From the NCBI GenBank assembly GCA_963693315.1, contig OY856187.1, positions 378,981,306 to 379,045,305 on the forward strand: a stretch of 64,000 nucleotides of DNA, in the 5' to 3' direction. Position numbers and translations under genes: made by a program. The notes under the pieces are model-generated. The model had not been told where the DNA came from. It saw nothing but the letters and a program-made list of their open reading frames with translations, and made no database searches. Positions 1 through 11,474 of the stretch are shown in pieces (position 1 is the stretch's first letter; the number at the start of each line of letters is the position of its first letter). This stretch comes from Diogma glabrata (taxonomy: Eukaryota; Arthropoda; Insecta; Diptera; Cylindrotomidae).

Positions 1-262
1 GTTAGTGTGTGTAGTTAGCGGTTTATCGTTCTGACTTGTTTCTCATTTATTCTACTAATCGATCCAAATACTACTAATACGATATCAATTGATTGTGATT
101 GTCAATGAAGTTTTTACTTCTGCCGTGCGGTCTTAGGCACACTGTCTGTTTTATTTCTCTTTTGTTGTTGGTTTTTGAATTGTTTAAGTTGTTATTTTTT
201 GTTGATATTTCATTAACTATTATTGATCTGATTTTATTTTGGTGGTGAATGTTAGTTTGTAT

Positions 263-508
263 CTATTTCTTTCGATTTTCATTTCTTTCTTTTCTTGTGT
301 TGTTTGGTTGTATGCCGTATTTCAATCCTCTTTCCAATAGTTGAGTTTCTTCATTATTAAATTGTAGTTCAGTATAATTTTCTATTCTGTTGTTATATTG
401 TGGCGGTCTATATTGATTTATTATGTTATTATTGTGAGTTCCCATCTCTATTAGTTTTGATTTTTTTAACTTTTTTAATTTCAATTTTATATTTTCACTT
501 TTCTTCAC
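263..508 (-). pseudogene. Possible Penelope-like retroelement N-terminal fragment
   Basis: An 81-codon frame has a lysine-rich start followed by a segment containing ELQFNNEETQLLERGLKYGI. The pattern (E/D)-x-L-L-x-(K/R)-G-L-K-(F/Y) is a recurring motif just upstream of the reverse transcriptase in Penelope-like elements of arthropods. The frame ends with a stop at the start of the coordinates, and the continuation toward base 1 is lysine- and asparagine-rich with further stops, so no reverse transcriptase core is visible in the window. The element would run off the left edge. The assignment rests on one short motif. An AT-rich chance frame is the alternative. Confidence 0.4.
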
Positions 509-885
509 TTTTCACTTTTCTTCGAACGAACCTCTTCTATTTTCACTTTCTTTCAATTTTATATTTTGACTTTTACTGAGGATGACGCAAGTCGAAATCG
601 ATATTCAATAAAATATAAAAAATCAAATTCAAATTGTTACTATAAGGAAGTTTATATTATTATTAATAAATTAAAAATTAAAAATAAACAGTAAAAAGTA
701 TATTTTTAAATATTATATTTGGAATTAAGTAATTCTATAGAGAGAAAATTTTCGAAAACTTGTGTTTCTGTATGGAATATAATATTCGGTTTGTAGTGCT
801 CAAGATGATGTTGCACGTGGTCTCATGTTAGCGTTCAATCCGCAGATGTTTCGAACATGTATTTTAAATTTTTTGTTTGATTCAT
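509..885. other. AT-rich spacer, no feature seen
   Basis: I see no coding frame of note. At 577-610 there is a less AT-rich patch (GAGGATGACGCAAGTCGAA) that could be untranslated sequence of the adjacent Penelope-like fragment. The motif around 719-745 (GGAAT.AAG..ATTCTATAGAGAGA) recurs near 28887-28912, so part of this spacer belongs to a dispersed repeat. Confidence 0.4.
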
Positions 886-1296
886 ACATCGATGGTCTAG
901 CGCACAGATGTGGTAAGTGACATTTTTTGAGAAAATGAGTTAACTACTCTATAAAATTCTCCATTTCATTTTTCATATAATGTAAAAATATTGTATGTGT
1001 ATGTTTAATATTTTATCCAGTAGATGGCATTGTTGTACTGTACTGTACTGCACATGTACTGTGGTAAGTACTTATGGTTTGTATAAAACTAAATATTATT
1101 CATGTATCTCTTAAGCTCTATCATGTAGAAAGACATAATTACAATAAAGACTAGATAGCTACTATAAAACTCTATCGAATTCCACCACATAATATTTTAC
1201 ATTTTCAATTTTTATTGAAGTGTAAACTTTCAAACGCCTGTACTGAACAATTTGCTAAATGTCACTTACCACATCTGTGCGCTAGACCATCGACAT
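886..1296. repeat. Short inverted-repeat element (~410 bp)
   Basis: The segment 886-924 (core GGTCTAGCGCACAGATGTGG) recurs as its near-perfect reverse complement at 1257-1296, giving ~38-bp arms around a ~330-bp AT-rich centre. This is the architecture of a small foldback or MITE. No target duplication was recognised and no transposase is present. The short frames over the right arm are incidental. Confidence 0.6.
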
Positions 1297-1440
1297 GTGT
1301 TGTCTCTCCGAATACTGTGGATATGCTGCTTTATGAGCGGGTGGATTGCACATATTTGCCTTACCACTTGCAGATTTATATCCTTTCGGTTGTACTTCCA
1401 TATATGTATCAAAAGCTTCATTTTTTTATGTTTTATTAAA

Positions 1441-1833
1441 GAATGGATAACTAAGCAAAAAGTCTTATCATACAACAAAATATGACATATGCCAAATTTC
1501 ATGATAAAATGAAGAAATAATAACAAAATAATAAGTGAAAAACATATTGTGAGAAATTTGCAGAAAATAAAACAAAACTAATTGCCAATAATCCAGCTGA
1601 TTCAATAATCCAATAATCCAGCACCCCAGACGCACCGCTCACCACCTCAATCGAGGCACAAAGCCTACTCATAATTATATGTTGGTCTGATTCCTCAGAA
1701 GAGCTAATAAGCGGTAATATTACGGAGCGCTGCCTAGCTAAGACTAGGAGTGCTGCCGTTGACTAATTAAAGTTCGTCCGCCAGCACCCTAAGATCTTGG
1801 TTAATGATATCTCCTGCCATTGCCATTAATTTA
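1441..1833. repeat. Interspersed ~390-bp repeat, copy 1
   Basis: This stretch aligns by eye along most of its length with 29440-29822 and 44563-44950, all in the same orientation. Shared landmarks in order are TGGATAACTAA, AATATGACATA.GCCAA, CAGCTAA.G, GGTCTGATTCCTC.GAAGAGC, AAGACT.GGAGTGCTGCCGTT and CACCCTAAGAT. Copy 1 diverges after CTGCCATTGCCA. There are no terminal inverted repeats and no coding frame. It could be a SINE or a Helitron-type non-autonomous element; I cannot tell which. Confidence 0.7.
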
Positions 1834-3322
1834 TATCTCTAGGCATGTGTTTTTCCATGACTTATTCATTTCAGAAGTACACTATATTGCATTTTAAAAT
1901 GTCAGATTAGAATTCCGATTAAAATTGCCAGGATCTTGGGTTCGCTTTCTTGAAAAGGTTCCAACAATTTCTACGTTAAATCCATAAAGTATTATTTTAC
2001 GCTCCAATATCATAAATAAATATTGTAGTACATATACGATTTATACTTTGCAGAATATATCATTGCTTTTGATTTGTTTTTTTACGCAGTAATTTAGTCA
2101 TGGAAAACGTGTTCATGTCTTTTGATTTTAATATTTTTATGAATTTCGGGTTATTCTCATGTTGTGAGATTTTATAATATCAAATTAATTTTGTTATGAA
2201 ACATCTATTCAAATGGAATACGTTTTGTTCTTTATTTGAAATTCAAGAACACACAAACTAAATTATTCGGTAAATTTTCTCGAACTGGAAATGCCTTTCC
2301 TATACTTTGGAATACCATAGCCATCATTATTTTCCTAATTGTAAAATAATAGTTTCGTCTAATAAGTCACTTATGTATTATTACTTTATCGTCGTACACA
2401 TTAAAACAGCTGAGTATATAGTTATCAGTTATTTATAAGATATAAACTTCTAATTCATAATAATAAAGTAAATAAAATATGTGAATGTCCAAACGCACAC
2501 CACCTCGGGAGATTTCGAAAAGAAATGATTCTTTAAAAATGTCATAATGGAATTTTTATAATTCGAGTATACTTAACAGGAAAAAAAAATTAAAAATGTT
2601 TTGTTTAGTTATCTTAAAATGATGATCGTTAAATGTTAGGTATTTGCGTATTGATTTTATTTTCTAGGTGCAAAGTTCATATTCTTTTGTGAATGGATCA
2701 GAAAGCGTTGCAATTCGATCTATACGAATGTTAATAAAGAAAAACATGTACACACTTGTAAAAATAAGTTTTTATTGAATTTGTTAAGAGTAGAAAGAAA
2801 CTTGTTTCATTGATGCATATTACGTTAGAGTTTATGTTAATTGTAAACAAAAGGTTCATTTTTTAAGAAAAAAAGATGGCATCAATCTTTATACATTTCT
2901 CTTCAATTTTATAATGAACAGTGAACCTGCTAGTGACAGTCTAGCAGAGTTGCAATCCGACGAGCTTCAGGCATGCTTGTTCGAACAGTAATATCCCCCA
3001 GCTCAGTCAAAATAACCAAATATGCACGCAAAAAAGGCTGTGTAAACGGAATTAAGTAAGCAAAACAAAGAGACCGATACTTTGACGACCCCAAAGACCA
3101 AAGAAACCAAAAGCATCACTCCAACATCACTACTATTACTACAATTGTTACATTTAAACGTTCAAATAAATTATTCACTCAACCCATGTTTGTCCCGGCT
3201 CCAAATCTTCATTCCTTCCAAAACATAAGTAACAAATCATCTTTACCAACTCAAACATACGATTGATATATTAAAACAGTTAATAGTATAATATTGAGTA
3301 AGCTTGCTTTAATAATAAAATA
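1834..3322. other. Unassigned AT-rich DNA
   Basis: No repeat or domain was recognised. The only coding-like stretch is a 25-codon frame at 2914-2991 (+) beginning MNSEPASDSLAELQSDEL, with balanced codon use unlike its surroundings, then a stop and further broken frames to about 3120. It could be a relic of a retroelement gag start or chance. Confidence 0.35.
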
Positions 3323-3639
3323 AGTCGGACAAGTGCGAATAAAATTCGCTCGCCAAGGGTTCCGTGAATGTAAAAGAACACAATTTCAAAAATAAATGAC
3401 ATAAAGCTATGTTGTAAAGTCTTTATATCGCCAGACTATGGACGCATAACAGAATAAATGTTTAATCGTAAACGTCAATAGTAAATGTCAATCACATCTA
3501 CATTGATCAAAAATGTTACTTGAGGTTAAATCTTATCCATAGCTGTTTATGTTAGCTAAAGAAAGATTTAACCAGTATTTTAATGGTCTAAATTGGGAAT
3601 ATTTGTTCTATAAATCAGCGTCGAAATATAGGGTGGTAT

Positions 3640-6045
3640 ACATACACTTAAAATAGCACTTTTTTTCATCAATAACTAAAAAGCTGTGCATCGCAGAATT
3701 CCTAAAAATGTTGCAATGTTTCTTAAATTAAGTGTTCTTTCAAATGACACCCCAGTCGTTTGGCTCCAAAAAAGTTTTTTTTTACCCTTCCCACACCCAT
3801 ACCCTAAACACACAGAAATATAATTATTTGTGAGTTCGCTATAATTTTCGTTCAACATATAGCAAACTTCCTGTCTCTATGAATTTTTTCAATTTTTTCT
3901 GTCTATCAGTGTCGAAACGTAGGGAGGGGGGCGGTCTGAAATTTGCATTTTTTTCAGAATAACTCCGAAACTGTATACCGCAAAATTCTAAAAAAAATTT
4001 CAATGTTTTGGAAATTTGGTGTTCTTTCAAATGATACCCCACTCGCTTGGGTCAAAAAAAGTTTTTTTTTACCCCCCTTGCACCCATCCCCTAAACACAT
4101 AGAAATATAACTATTTGAGAGTTCGCTATAATGTTCGTTCAAATATAGCAAATTTCCTGTCTCTATGAATTTTTTCAATTTTTTCTGTCAATCAGTGTCG
4201 AAACGTAGGGGGGGGGGAACGGTCTGGAATTTGCACATTTTTTAGAATAACTCAAAAACGGTGTACCGCAAAATTCTAAAAAAAATTGCAACGTGTTGGA
4301 AATTTGGTGTTCTTTCAAATGATACCCCACTCGCTTGGGTCAAAAAAAGTTTTTTTTTACCCCCTTTACACCCATCCCCTAAATAAACAGAAATATAATT
4401 ATTTGAGAGTTCGCTATAATTTTCGTTCAAAATATAGCAAATTTCCTGTCTCTATGAATTTTCTCAATTTTTTCTGTCAATCAGTGTCGAAACGTAGGGG
4501 GGGGGGAACGGTCTGGAACTTGCACGTTTTTTAGAATAACTCAAAAACTGTGTACCAGAAAATTCTAAAAAAAACTGCAACGTGTTGGAAATTTGGTGTT
4601 CTTTCAAATGATACTCGCTTGGGTCAAAAAAAGTTTTTTTTTACCCCCTTTACACCCATCCCCTAAATACACAGAAATATAATTATTTGAGAGTTTGCTA
4701 TAATTTTCGTTCAAAATATAGCAAATTTCCTGTCTCTATGAATTTTTTCAATTTTTTCTGTCAATCGGTGTCGAAACGTAGGGGGGGGGGAACGGTCTGG
4801 AATGTGCACATTTTTTAGAATAACTCAAAAACGGTGTACCGCAAAATTCTAAAAAAAATTGCAACCTGTTGGAAATTTGGTGTTCTTTCAAATGACACCC
4901 CACTCGCTTGGTCCAAAAAATGTTTTTTTTTACCCTCTTTACACCCGTCCCCTAAACACACAGAAATATAATTATTTGAGAGTTCGCTATAATTTTCGTT
5001 CAAAATATAGCAAATTTCCTGTCTCTATGAATTTTTTCAATTTTTTCTGTCAATCGGTGTCGAAACGTAGGGGGGGGGGGGAACGGTCTGGAATGTGCAC
5101 ATTTTTTAGAATAACTCAAAAACGGTGTACCGCAAAATTCTAAAAAAAATTGCAACGTGTTGGAAATTTGCTGCTCTTTCAAATGATACCCCACTCGCTT
5201 GGGTCAAAAAAAGTTTTTTTTTACCCCCTTTACACCCATCCCCTAAATACACAGAAATATAATTATTTGAGAGTTTGCTATAATTTTCGTTCAAAATATA
5301 GCAAATTTCCTGTCTCTATGAATTTTTTCAATTTTTTCTGTCAATCAGTGTCGAAACGTAGGGGGGGGGGAACGGTCTGGAATGTGCACATTTTTTAGAA
5401 TAACTCAAAAACTGTGTACCACAAAATTCTAAAAAAAATTGCAAAATGTCTGAAATTCGGTCCTCTTTCAAATGACACCCCACTCGCTTGGGTCAAAAAA
5501 GTTTTTTTCACCCTTCTCCACCCCAATCCCTTAAAAACACAAAAATATAATTATTTGAGAGTTCGCTATATTTTTCGTTCACAGTTTATCAAACTTCCTG
5601 TCTCTGTGAATTTTTTTAAATTTTTCTGTTAATTAGGCTCGAAATGCAAGGGGGGACCAACTTTTTGTGTCACTTTATTGATAATAATTCAAAAACTAAG
5701 CATTGCAAAATTCTAAAAAAAATGGCAATATTTCTAAAATCAAATGTTCTTTCAAATGACACCCCACATGACCTGGTTTTAAATGATGTTTTTACCCCTC
5801 AACATTCCCACCCCCCCTTTTCTATATTTTTCATTAAAAACCTACTCAATTTTCTATCATTCCAAATATATTTCAAGATTTTCGATGAAGTAGGGTCGGA
5901 GTTATTCGGGGCAGTAAAACATCCAGAAAACGTCATTTTTCGAAATTATACAAAAAATGGTGAGGTGTAAAATTCCAAAATATAGTTTTAAATAATGCTG
6001 AAATAAAGCCCTTTCATATGATACCCTACTCGTCTCGCTAAAAAA
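3640..6045. repeat. Tandem array, ~288-bp unit, eight copies plus a partial
   Basis: The anchor CTTTCAAATGA falls at 3737, 4024, 4312, 4601, 4885, 5176, 5465 and 5749, with a degenerate ninth (CTTTCATATGA) at 6011, giving spacings of 284-291 bp. Each unit carries CACTCGCTTGGGTCAAAAA, a poly-T then ACCCC block, AGTTCGCTATAATTTTCGTTC, CCTGTCTCTATGAATTTT and a G-run of 5 to 12 after GTCGAAACGTA. The middle units are most alike and the outer ones most diverged, as expected for unequal exchange. The 60-108-codon frames on both strands here are products of the repeat. Confidence 0.92.
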
Positions 6046-6068
6046 ATGTATGTTTTCAAAGGCTTCAC

Positions 6069-6076
6069 ATCGTACC
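6069..6076. repeat. Target site duplication, left (ATCGTACC)
   Basis: The 8-bp ATCGTACC immediately precedes TAGTGTTTCCAAT and is repeated at 13862-13869 directly after ATTGGAAACACTA. Eight-base duplications are characteristic of hAT transposition. Confidence 0.85.
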
Positions 6077-6208
6077 TAGTGTTTCCAATCCGGTTTAAGC
6101 CGGATTGAAATTATCCGGATAATGCGTAAAAATCTTGCTATCCGATATCCGGTTAATTCACAAAAAATATCCGGATAACTAAATTAAAGCAAAAAGAAAT
6201 TATTTGCG

Positions 6209-6237
6209 TTATTTATTTATTCATTTATTTATTCATA
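6209..6237 (-). repeat. 3' microsatellite tail of the CR1 LINE
   Basis: Read on the minus strand, the element ends ...CGCACTATGAATAAATAAAT followed by more ATAAAT words, preceded by GGCCTAGGCCTGTTTGCCAT. A short tandem-repeat tail in place of poly-A is the normal 3' end of CR1/L2-type elements and sets the LINE boundary against hAT sequence. Confidence 0.75.
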
Positions 6238-6728
6238 GTGCGATGGCAAACAGGCCTAGGCCCAATTCTTGCCCAGAAAAATTGCAGTTATATTCTTGAA
6301 AATTAATAACAAATTGATATACATATGTAAAAATAAAAATATAAAAAATTTAAGATATAAATAAAATTATAAATGTAGGCAACAAAATATATATACATAT
6401 AATATAGTATTTCAATTTCAAAGAAAATTTGAGATTTACAAAACATTTCAGACTTACATAAAGAGAGAAAAAAAGAAAAATGATCAGTTCAGTAAACAGT
6501 AAATGTACTATAGATTTCAATTTCAAAAGAAAATTATAATGATAATAATAATAGTAGTAATGGACAAAATTAGGGGGTTGAGGATCGGGAGGGGGTAGAG
6601 GAAGGGATGTAGGGTGAAGTGGGGTGAGGGATACGACTCGTAAACGAAGGAAAGAGGTCAAGTAAGATGGAGATGGAGAATTGGGATGGCAAGTGAAAGG
6701 GAATGCTGGAGAAATGGAGTAGCCGAGG

Positions 6729-8289
6729 TTACAGTTTGTTGAGGAAGTCAAGGACTTTAGTTTTGAACGTGGTGGGGGAGATGTTGAACTTTTTAAGAGG
6801 AGCAGGAAGATTATTATAGAGCTTAGAGGTTCGGATAGAGTAGGAATATGCCCAGGAGTTACACGAAATGGATGGTAGGATAATTTTATGGACTCGAAGG
6901 GAAGGACAAAAAAGAAACCATTGAAACAGATAGGAGGGACAGTTAAATTTGAGGATTTTGAAGAATAGAAGTAGAAGACGGGTGGAGATGTGGTTAGAAA
7001 AGGAGGTACCCAAGAGGTCGTGCGTAAAGTTAGAAACATGCTGGCGGGGTTTGAGATTGTAAACAAAGCGGACGGCCCAGTTAAAGGATTTAGTGAGTCG
7101 AGACAGGTTATCCAAAGTACAACCTGAATAGACTTCGATGGCGTAGTTGAAGATAGGCATAACTAGAGCATGAATGAGGAGTCTTCTTATATGCAAAGGG
7201 AGAAAATGGTTTAGGCTATAAAGCCTCCTCATTACCGCGGTAGCTCGACCTATAACAAAATTGATGTGAGCCTTCCATGAGAGATCTTGGTCGATTATAA
7301 GCCCGAGACTTTTAACTTGAGGTACAAAGGTGATGGGGATGCCATTAAGAAAAATGTTAAATCCATGATTATGGAAAGACAAAGGACAGTTGAAAAGTAT
7401 GGCTTGGGATTTGAGTGGGTTCAGTACGAGTTTGTTGCGTTCAGCCCATTCAGAGATTTTAGCGAGGTCGTTGTTCATCTCACTAAAACAACGATAGAGC
7501 TCAGGAATGGGAAGAGCATGGATAATTTGGACGTCGTCAGCGAAGAGGTGAAGAAGAGAATGACTGATTACTGAGGTGATATCGTTAATGTAGATGGAGA
7601 ACAAGAGAGGTCCAAGTATTGAACCTTGAGGGACACCTCTTAAAATGGAAATAGGATTGGATGATGAATTTCCAGAAACTACAGATTGAGAACGACCCGT
7701 AAGGTATGAAAAGATGAGGTTGCACGCGCCGGAGGAGAAACGGAAATAAGATTTAAGTTTAAAGATGAGAATTGAGTGATCAATAGAGTCGAAGGCCTTA
7801 CTAAAATCGAGTAGTAGGAGTATAGATATGAATTTCTTTTTCTTATTTCTGCGGAGAATGTCAGTTATGTCAATTAGAGTGTGAGTGGTGCTATAGTGGT
7901 TACGAAAACCAGATTGTTTATCCGAAAGAAGATTGTTAGTTGAAGTATGATCAGTGATCTGGTTTTTGATGATTTTCTCAAATATTTTGGAGAGCACAGG
8001 TAGAACACTAATTGGTCGAAAATCTTTACTGGCCTTCTTGGGTAAGGGTCGGACGGTGGAAAATTTCCATGAATGTGGAAAAGAAGAGGTCATAATAATG
8101 TGGTTAATGAGATGGAGAATATGATAGAGAAAGGATGGGAAAATAATTTTGAGGAATTTGAGAGGAATGCCATCGGATCCAACAGCATTGGAGGAGATGG
8201 AATAGAAAGCAAGTTCAATTTCAGAGGGGAGCGCTGAGCGAAAAGAGAAGGAATTAGGGTGTTCGGGAGAGAGGTGTCATTCCGATTGA
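6729..8289 (-). pseudogene. CR1 ORF2, reverse transcriptase part (frameshifted from the endonuclease)
   Basis: This frame encodes the reverse transcriptase that primes and copies the LINE RNA at the target nick. A methionine at 8093 opens 454 codons, but the frame is already open and conserved upstream to about 8289 (text such as ALPSEIELAFYSISSNAVG), so the methionine is not the true start. Counted from that methionine: RPISVLPVLSKIFEK at about 26-40, motif A LLLDFSKAFDSIDH (Asp96), motif B RGVPQGSILGPLLF at about 152-165, and the catalytic FADD at 184-187. It ends at a normal stop with no RNase H, as usual for CR1. The upstream endonuclease is in another frame; the shift lies near 8276-8290, next to a TGA in this frame. 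Confidence 0.92.
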
Positions 8290-9544
8290 GGGGAGGGTAG
8301 GAGCTGGATGACACAAAGGACTGGTTAAGGGAGTTAAGTTCAGGAAGGCTAAGTGAAGGAGAGTCCAATGAGGAGGTAACGGCACCTATGGTTGAAAGCT
8401 TAGACCACAGTTCTGTGGAGGAGGATAATTTGGAGAATATTTTGGAGCCAAGATCAAGTTTGGCTTTGCGAACCAGAGATCTAAAGCGGTTGCGGTGAGT
8501 GCAAAACATTTTCCAGTTATCAGAAGTTGGGTAAGCCTTATATGCTTTAAAAGACAAGTCTCGAAGATTACGGGTATTAAGCATCTCAGGTGTTAAGGTG
8601 ATAGTGTTAGGAGGTGGTGGTAGGAAGGAGCGGAGAGGAGCATGTTTTTCGTGTAGGGTACGAATAGTGTTATTTAGAAATTGAAGTTTGAGTTCAGGGT
8701 CCGTTGAGGAGTAAAAAGGAGAGAAGTCAACATGGAGGATATCATCGTTAAGTAGATCCATGTTAATGTTCTTATAGTCGTGATAAAGGACCGGAGTTGG
8801 ATTATAGACTTTGTTGAGGTTAAGAGAGGTGAATATGAAAGCATGTGCGGAGATGTCTGGAACCCAAAACTGGTCGCTAAGTAAAGGAAGAGAAGGATCA
8901 TTGATCAGGAGAAAGTCAATGCAGGAACCTGAGGAGTTGTGGGCTTGGTGGGTTGGGGAATTATTGTGTACGATGTGGAGGCTAAGACGAGAACAGATAT
9001 CAGTTGTTTTGGATAGAGTGGAGGGATTTAGGATATTGGTGTTGAAGTCTCCAAGGAGGATGATATATGGAAATTGGTTGGAATAGGGAGAAATTATGTC
9101 TTCAATTAGAGCGAAGTTGCCTTTGCAAAGGTAGGCAACAACGACCAAAACATTCAACCCCCCAAGGCTAACCTGAACGAAAACTGCTTCTGCATCAGAA
9201 TCGTTAAAGGTAAAAATTTTTTTAGATTTGAGCTTTTTGTTCACGTAAAGAGCAACCCCACCACCCCTTTTTGAGGGACGATCGCAACGATGAATACGAT
9301 AACCTGCTACATCAACAGCGGAGTTAGTGACATATGATTTGAGCCAAGTCTCTGAGACACCAACCAAATCAAGGAGAGAACCAGAGAGAATTGATCTAAT
9401 CTCGTCAAGCTTGGAGGACGACGCGCAAGGCTTAAGGCTTTGGGCGTTAAAGTGGCCTACATTGAGAGAACTTCGGTTTTTGTTGAGTGCTTTGAATAGA
9501 TAAGAGTTGTCGCTGGCCACCCGAGGTAGAGAGTCAAGAGACAT
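8090..9544 (-). pseudogene. CR1 ORF2, apurinic-type endonuclease part
   Basis: This is the N-terminal half of ORF2, a target-nicking APE-like endonuclease. Residues visible from Met1 are NVGHFNAQSL (Asn33), VSETWL (Glu65), a GGGVALYV strand at 94-101, LLGDFNTN (Asp166, Asn168), SCIDFLL (Asp210) and ISAHAFI (His234). The Asp of the usual SDH triad is replaced by Ala in the last motif. Residues past about 420 are read in the wrong frame, because a one-base shift near 8276-8290 moves the conserved linker into the reverse transcriptase frame. Met1 follows ORF1 by about 300 bases of spacer, so the start is reasonable. One intact ORF2 of about 900 residues would be expected in an active relative. 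Confidence 0.9.
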
Positions 9545-9841
9545 AAGTAAGGAAAGTAGGGAACGTAAAGAGTCGTAATTTGGGAGGGAAGGAAGAAGGG
9601 ATTATGAAAAGGTGTGAGGTGAGGAAACCAAAGGGAAAAGTAGGGGGAGAGTTAGGGGGAAAGGGAAGGGAGGTAATGAGGTTAAGGGAAAGAGGAAAGG
9701 GAGGCGGTAAATCATTCACAAGTGACATCAAAACGAACATAGTGATACATTTTTCGTGAAACATGATGAAAAAAAAGGGAAGGATAATGGGAGCTAGAAG
9801 AAAAAATTGTGGGATACGGTGAGAGGCAGAAAAAGAAAATT

Positions 9842-10450
9842 TTAAAGAGGATACTTAGCGGAGAGTTCAGAGGGGCAATCGAATTCGAGGGTTGAGCTGT
9901 CAAGAAGGGTGATGAAGATACTCGAAGACCCAATTCGGAAGCGAGAGATGATTTTAGACTTAACAAGAGACCGAGCATGCTTGGCTAAGGTCGATAGGAT
10001 TGGAGGTAGATTATCGTTGAGGTGAATTAGATTAGCTAATTTAAGGGAGGGGAAGATTTTCGTTATAGGTAAACGTTTTTTTTGAAAGTAAGCTTTCATA
10101 ATAGAGTCATGCATATCAATGGTGGTGAGCTGAGTCAAGGCGACCGATTTATTTTTGTTAATCCATAAACATGAGGAGATAGATAAAGGGTTAAAATTCG
10201 AAAGAAGGTGAGAAAAGATTTTGAGTGAAGCATCTTTGAGGTCAATGTTGGTGGGAAGGCCCGAAATAAGAATGTCTCGTCGCCTGGAATCCCTTAGATG
10301 TTTAGTATTGGCCGCTTTGAGACTACGAAGATCGTTGTTAACATTCGCTAGATGCATGTCGATGGCAGGTTTGACAAAAGAACTAATATTAGATTTAAGA
10401 TTGGCAAAATCTTTGGATAAATTGACTTGGTCAGCACGCAATGTTGACAT
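9842..10450 (-). pseudogene. CR1 ORF1, C-terminal half (after an in-frame stop)
   Basis: This 202-codon frame opens at the ATG that directly follows the TAA ending the upstream half, in the same frame. It holds a heptad-like helical stretch at its start and the phrase RRDILISGLP (about 57-66), the typical first strand of the RNA-recognition fold found in LINE ORF1 proteins, followed by a basic region ending near DCPSELSAKYPL. The role is binding LINE RNA in the ribonucleoprotein. Most likely it is the second half of a single ~350-residue ORF1 interrupted by a nonsense mutation. Reinitiation at the adjoining ATG cannot be excluded. Confidence 0.82.
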
Positions 10451-10897
10451 TTACTTTTTGGTGAAAGCAAATTCGTCTCGGAGAGAATTAATAGAGATAC
10501 CAATGTCAAAAAGTTGTTGATTGGTTTTGGATGTGGAGAGTGCGGTGGATGAATGTAATTGGGTAATCTGGTTTTGTATTTGAGCAAGTTGGCTTAATAC
10601 AAGAGAAATAGAAGAATCAGATGACTCAGATTTGTTTTTAGGAGGTGGTTTAGTTTTCTTTGAGCAGAGGGTACAGGACCATTTGAGAGATGGATCAGCA
10701 CCGAATGTTGAAAATTCCGAAAAAGAGAGTTTAGAGCAGGTTTGGTGAACCCAAGATGAGCAGGAGTCACATTGTATGCAGGTGTCTTTATCAGAGACGA
10801 CCATTATGCAGATTGGACAGTTAATTGGTGTTGGAGACATAATGTTAAGGTAAAAAACAAAGGAATGGAGGGAAGGAATGAGATGAGTAGGAGACAA
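10451..10897 (-). pseudogene. CR1 ORF1, N-terminal half with PHD-type zinc finger
   Basis: This 148-codon frame encodes a Cys4-His-Cys3-type finger: CPIC (Cys27, Cys30), CIQCDSC (Cys40, Cys43, Cys46), WVHQTC (His51, Cys54) and CTLC (Cys75, Cys78). PHD-like fingers of this kind occur at the start of ORF1 in CR1-clade LINEs. The true start may be Met20, just before the finger, rather than Met1. After a Ser/Thr-rich linker and a predicted helical end, the frame stops at TAA (10451-10453), immediately followed by an in-frame ATG that opens the C-terminal half. Confidence 0.82.
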
Positions 10898-11474
10898 TGA
10901 AACAAGAGGAAAACTAAGGCAAGAAAGAGAAATAAGGAAGGAGTGGAAAAATAGAGGTTAGAATTATTAACAGCAAAAGATTACAGAAAAACTAATTATA
11001 ATACAAAATATAACTAAAACAAATTTCCTAAATTAGACAATACGTATAAAAGTATAGTGATGAGGTGCGAGAGTAGTAATCACGATGAATAAAAGTGTGG
11101 AACTTACGGTTAATGACGTAATGCTGGATGATGAGTGAGGTGTTGAAACAATCTTGATGATAATATCTCTATATATTATATAGTACAGGTGGTTGATAAA
11201 TTATGTGCTAGTTGAACTGAATATTAATTAAACTTGATGAATTTTGATGATATATTAGTTGTAGTGAAGCTTAGTGATGAGTTGAATAAAATGGCGGTAT
11301 TGACAATGGTTAAACGAAGAGTTATTGATGAATGCTGTTAATTTATTTTATAGATGACAGGTGAGCTGTTTCGATTGTATGTAAGAGTTAGTGAAATTGA
11401 GCTGGATGAAATATGGCGATTTGACAATCTTGAGATGTAACTATCTTGAATTGATATGTTAATGTATAAGATCT

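Noticed and set aside
1266..1526. Overlapping 74-86-codon frames on both strands near 1.2-1.5 kb
   Set aside because: They cover the right arm of an inverted repeat and the start of the ~390-bp repeat; other copies of that repeat do not keep the frames open.
3676..5632. Multiple 60-108-codon frames on both strands
   Set aside because: They recur once per 288-bp repeat unit with the same text and are by-products of the tandem array.
6350..7066. 238-codon minus frame overlapping the CR1 3' region
   Set aside because: It is an alternate frame over the end of the reverse transcriptase and the 3' untranslated region, low in complexity and without a domain.
7287..7574. 95-codon plus-strand frame inside the CR1 element (also 8811-9086 and 10221-10520)
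   Set aside because: Antisense to the conserved reverse transcriptase, endonuclease and ORF1 frames; no motifs of their own.
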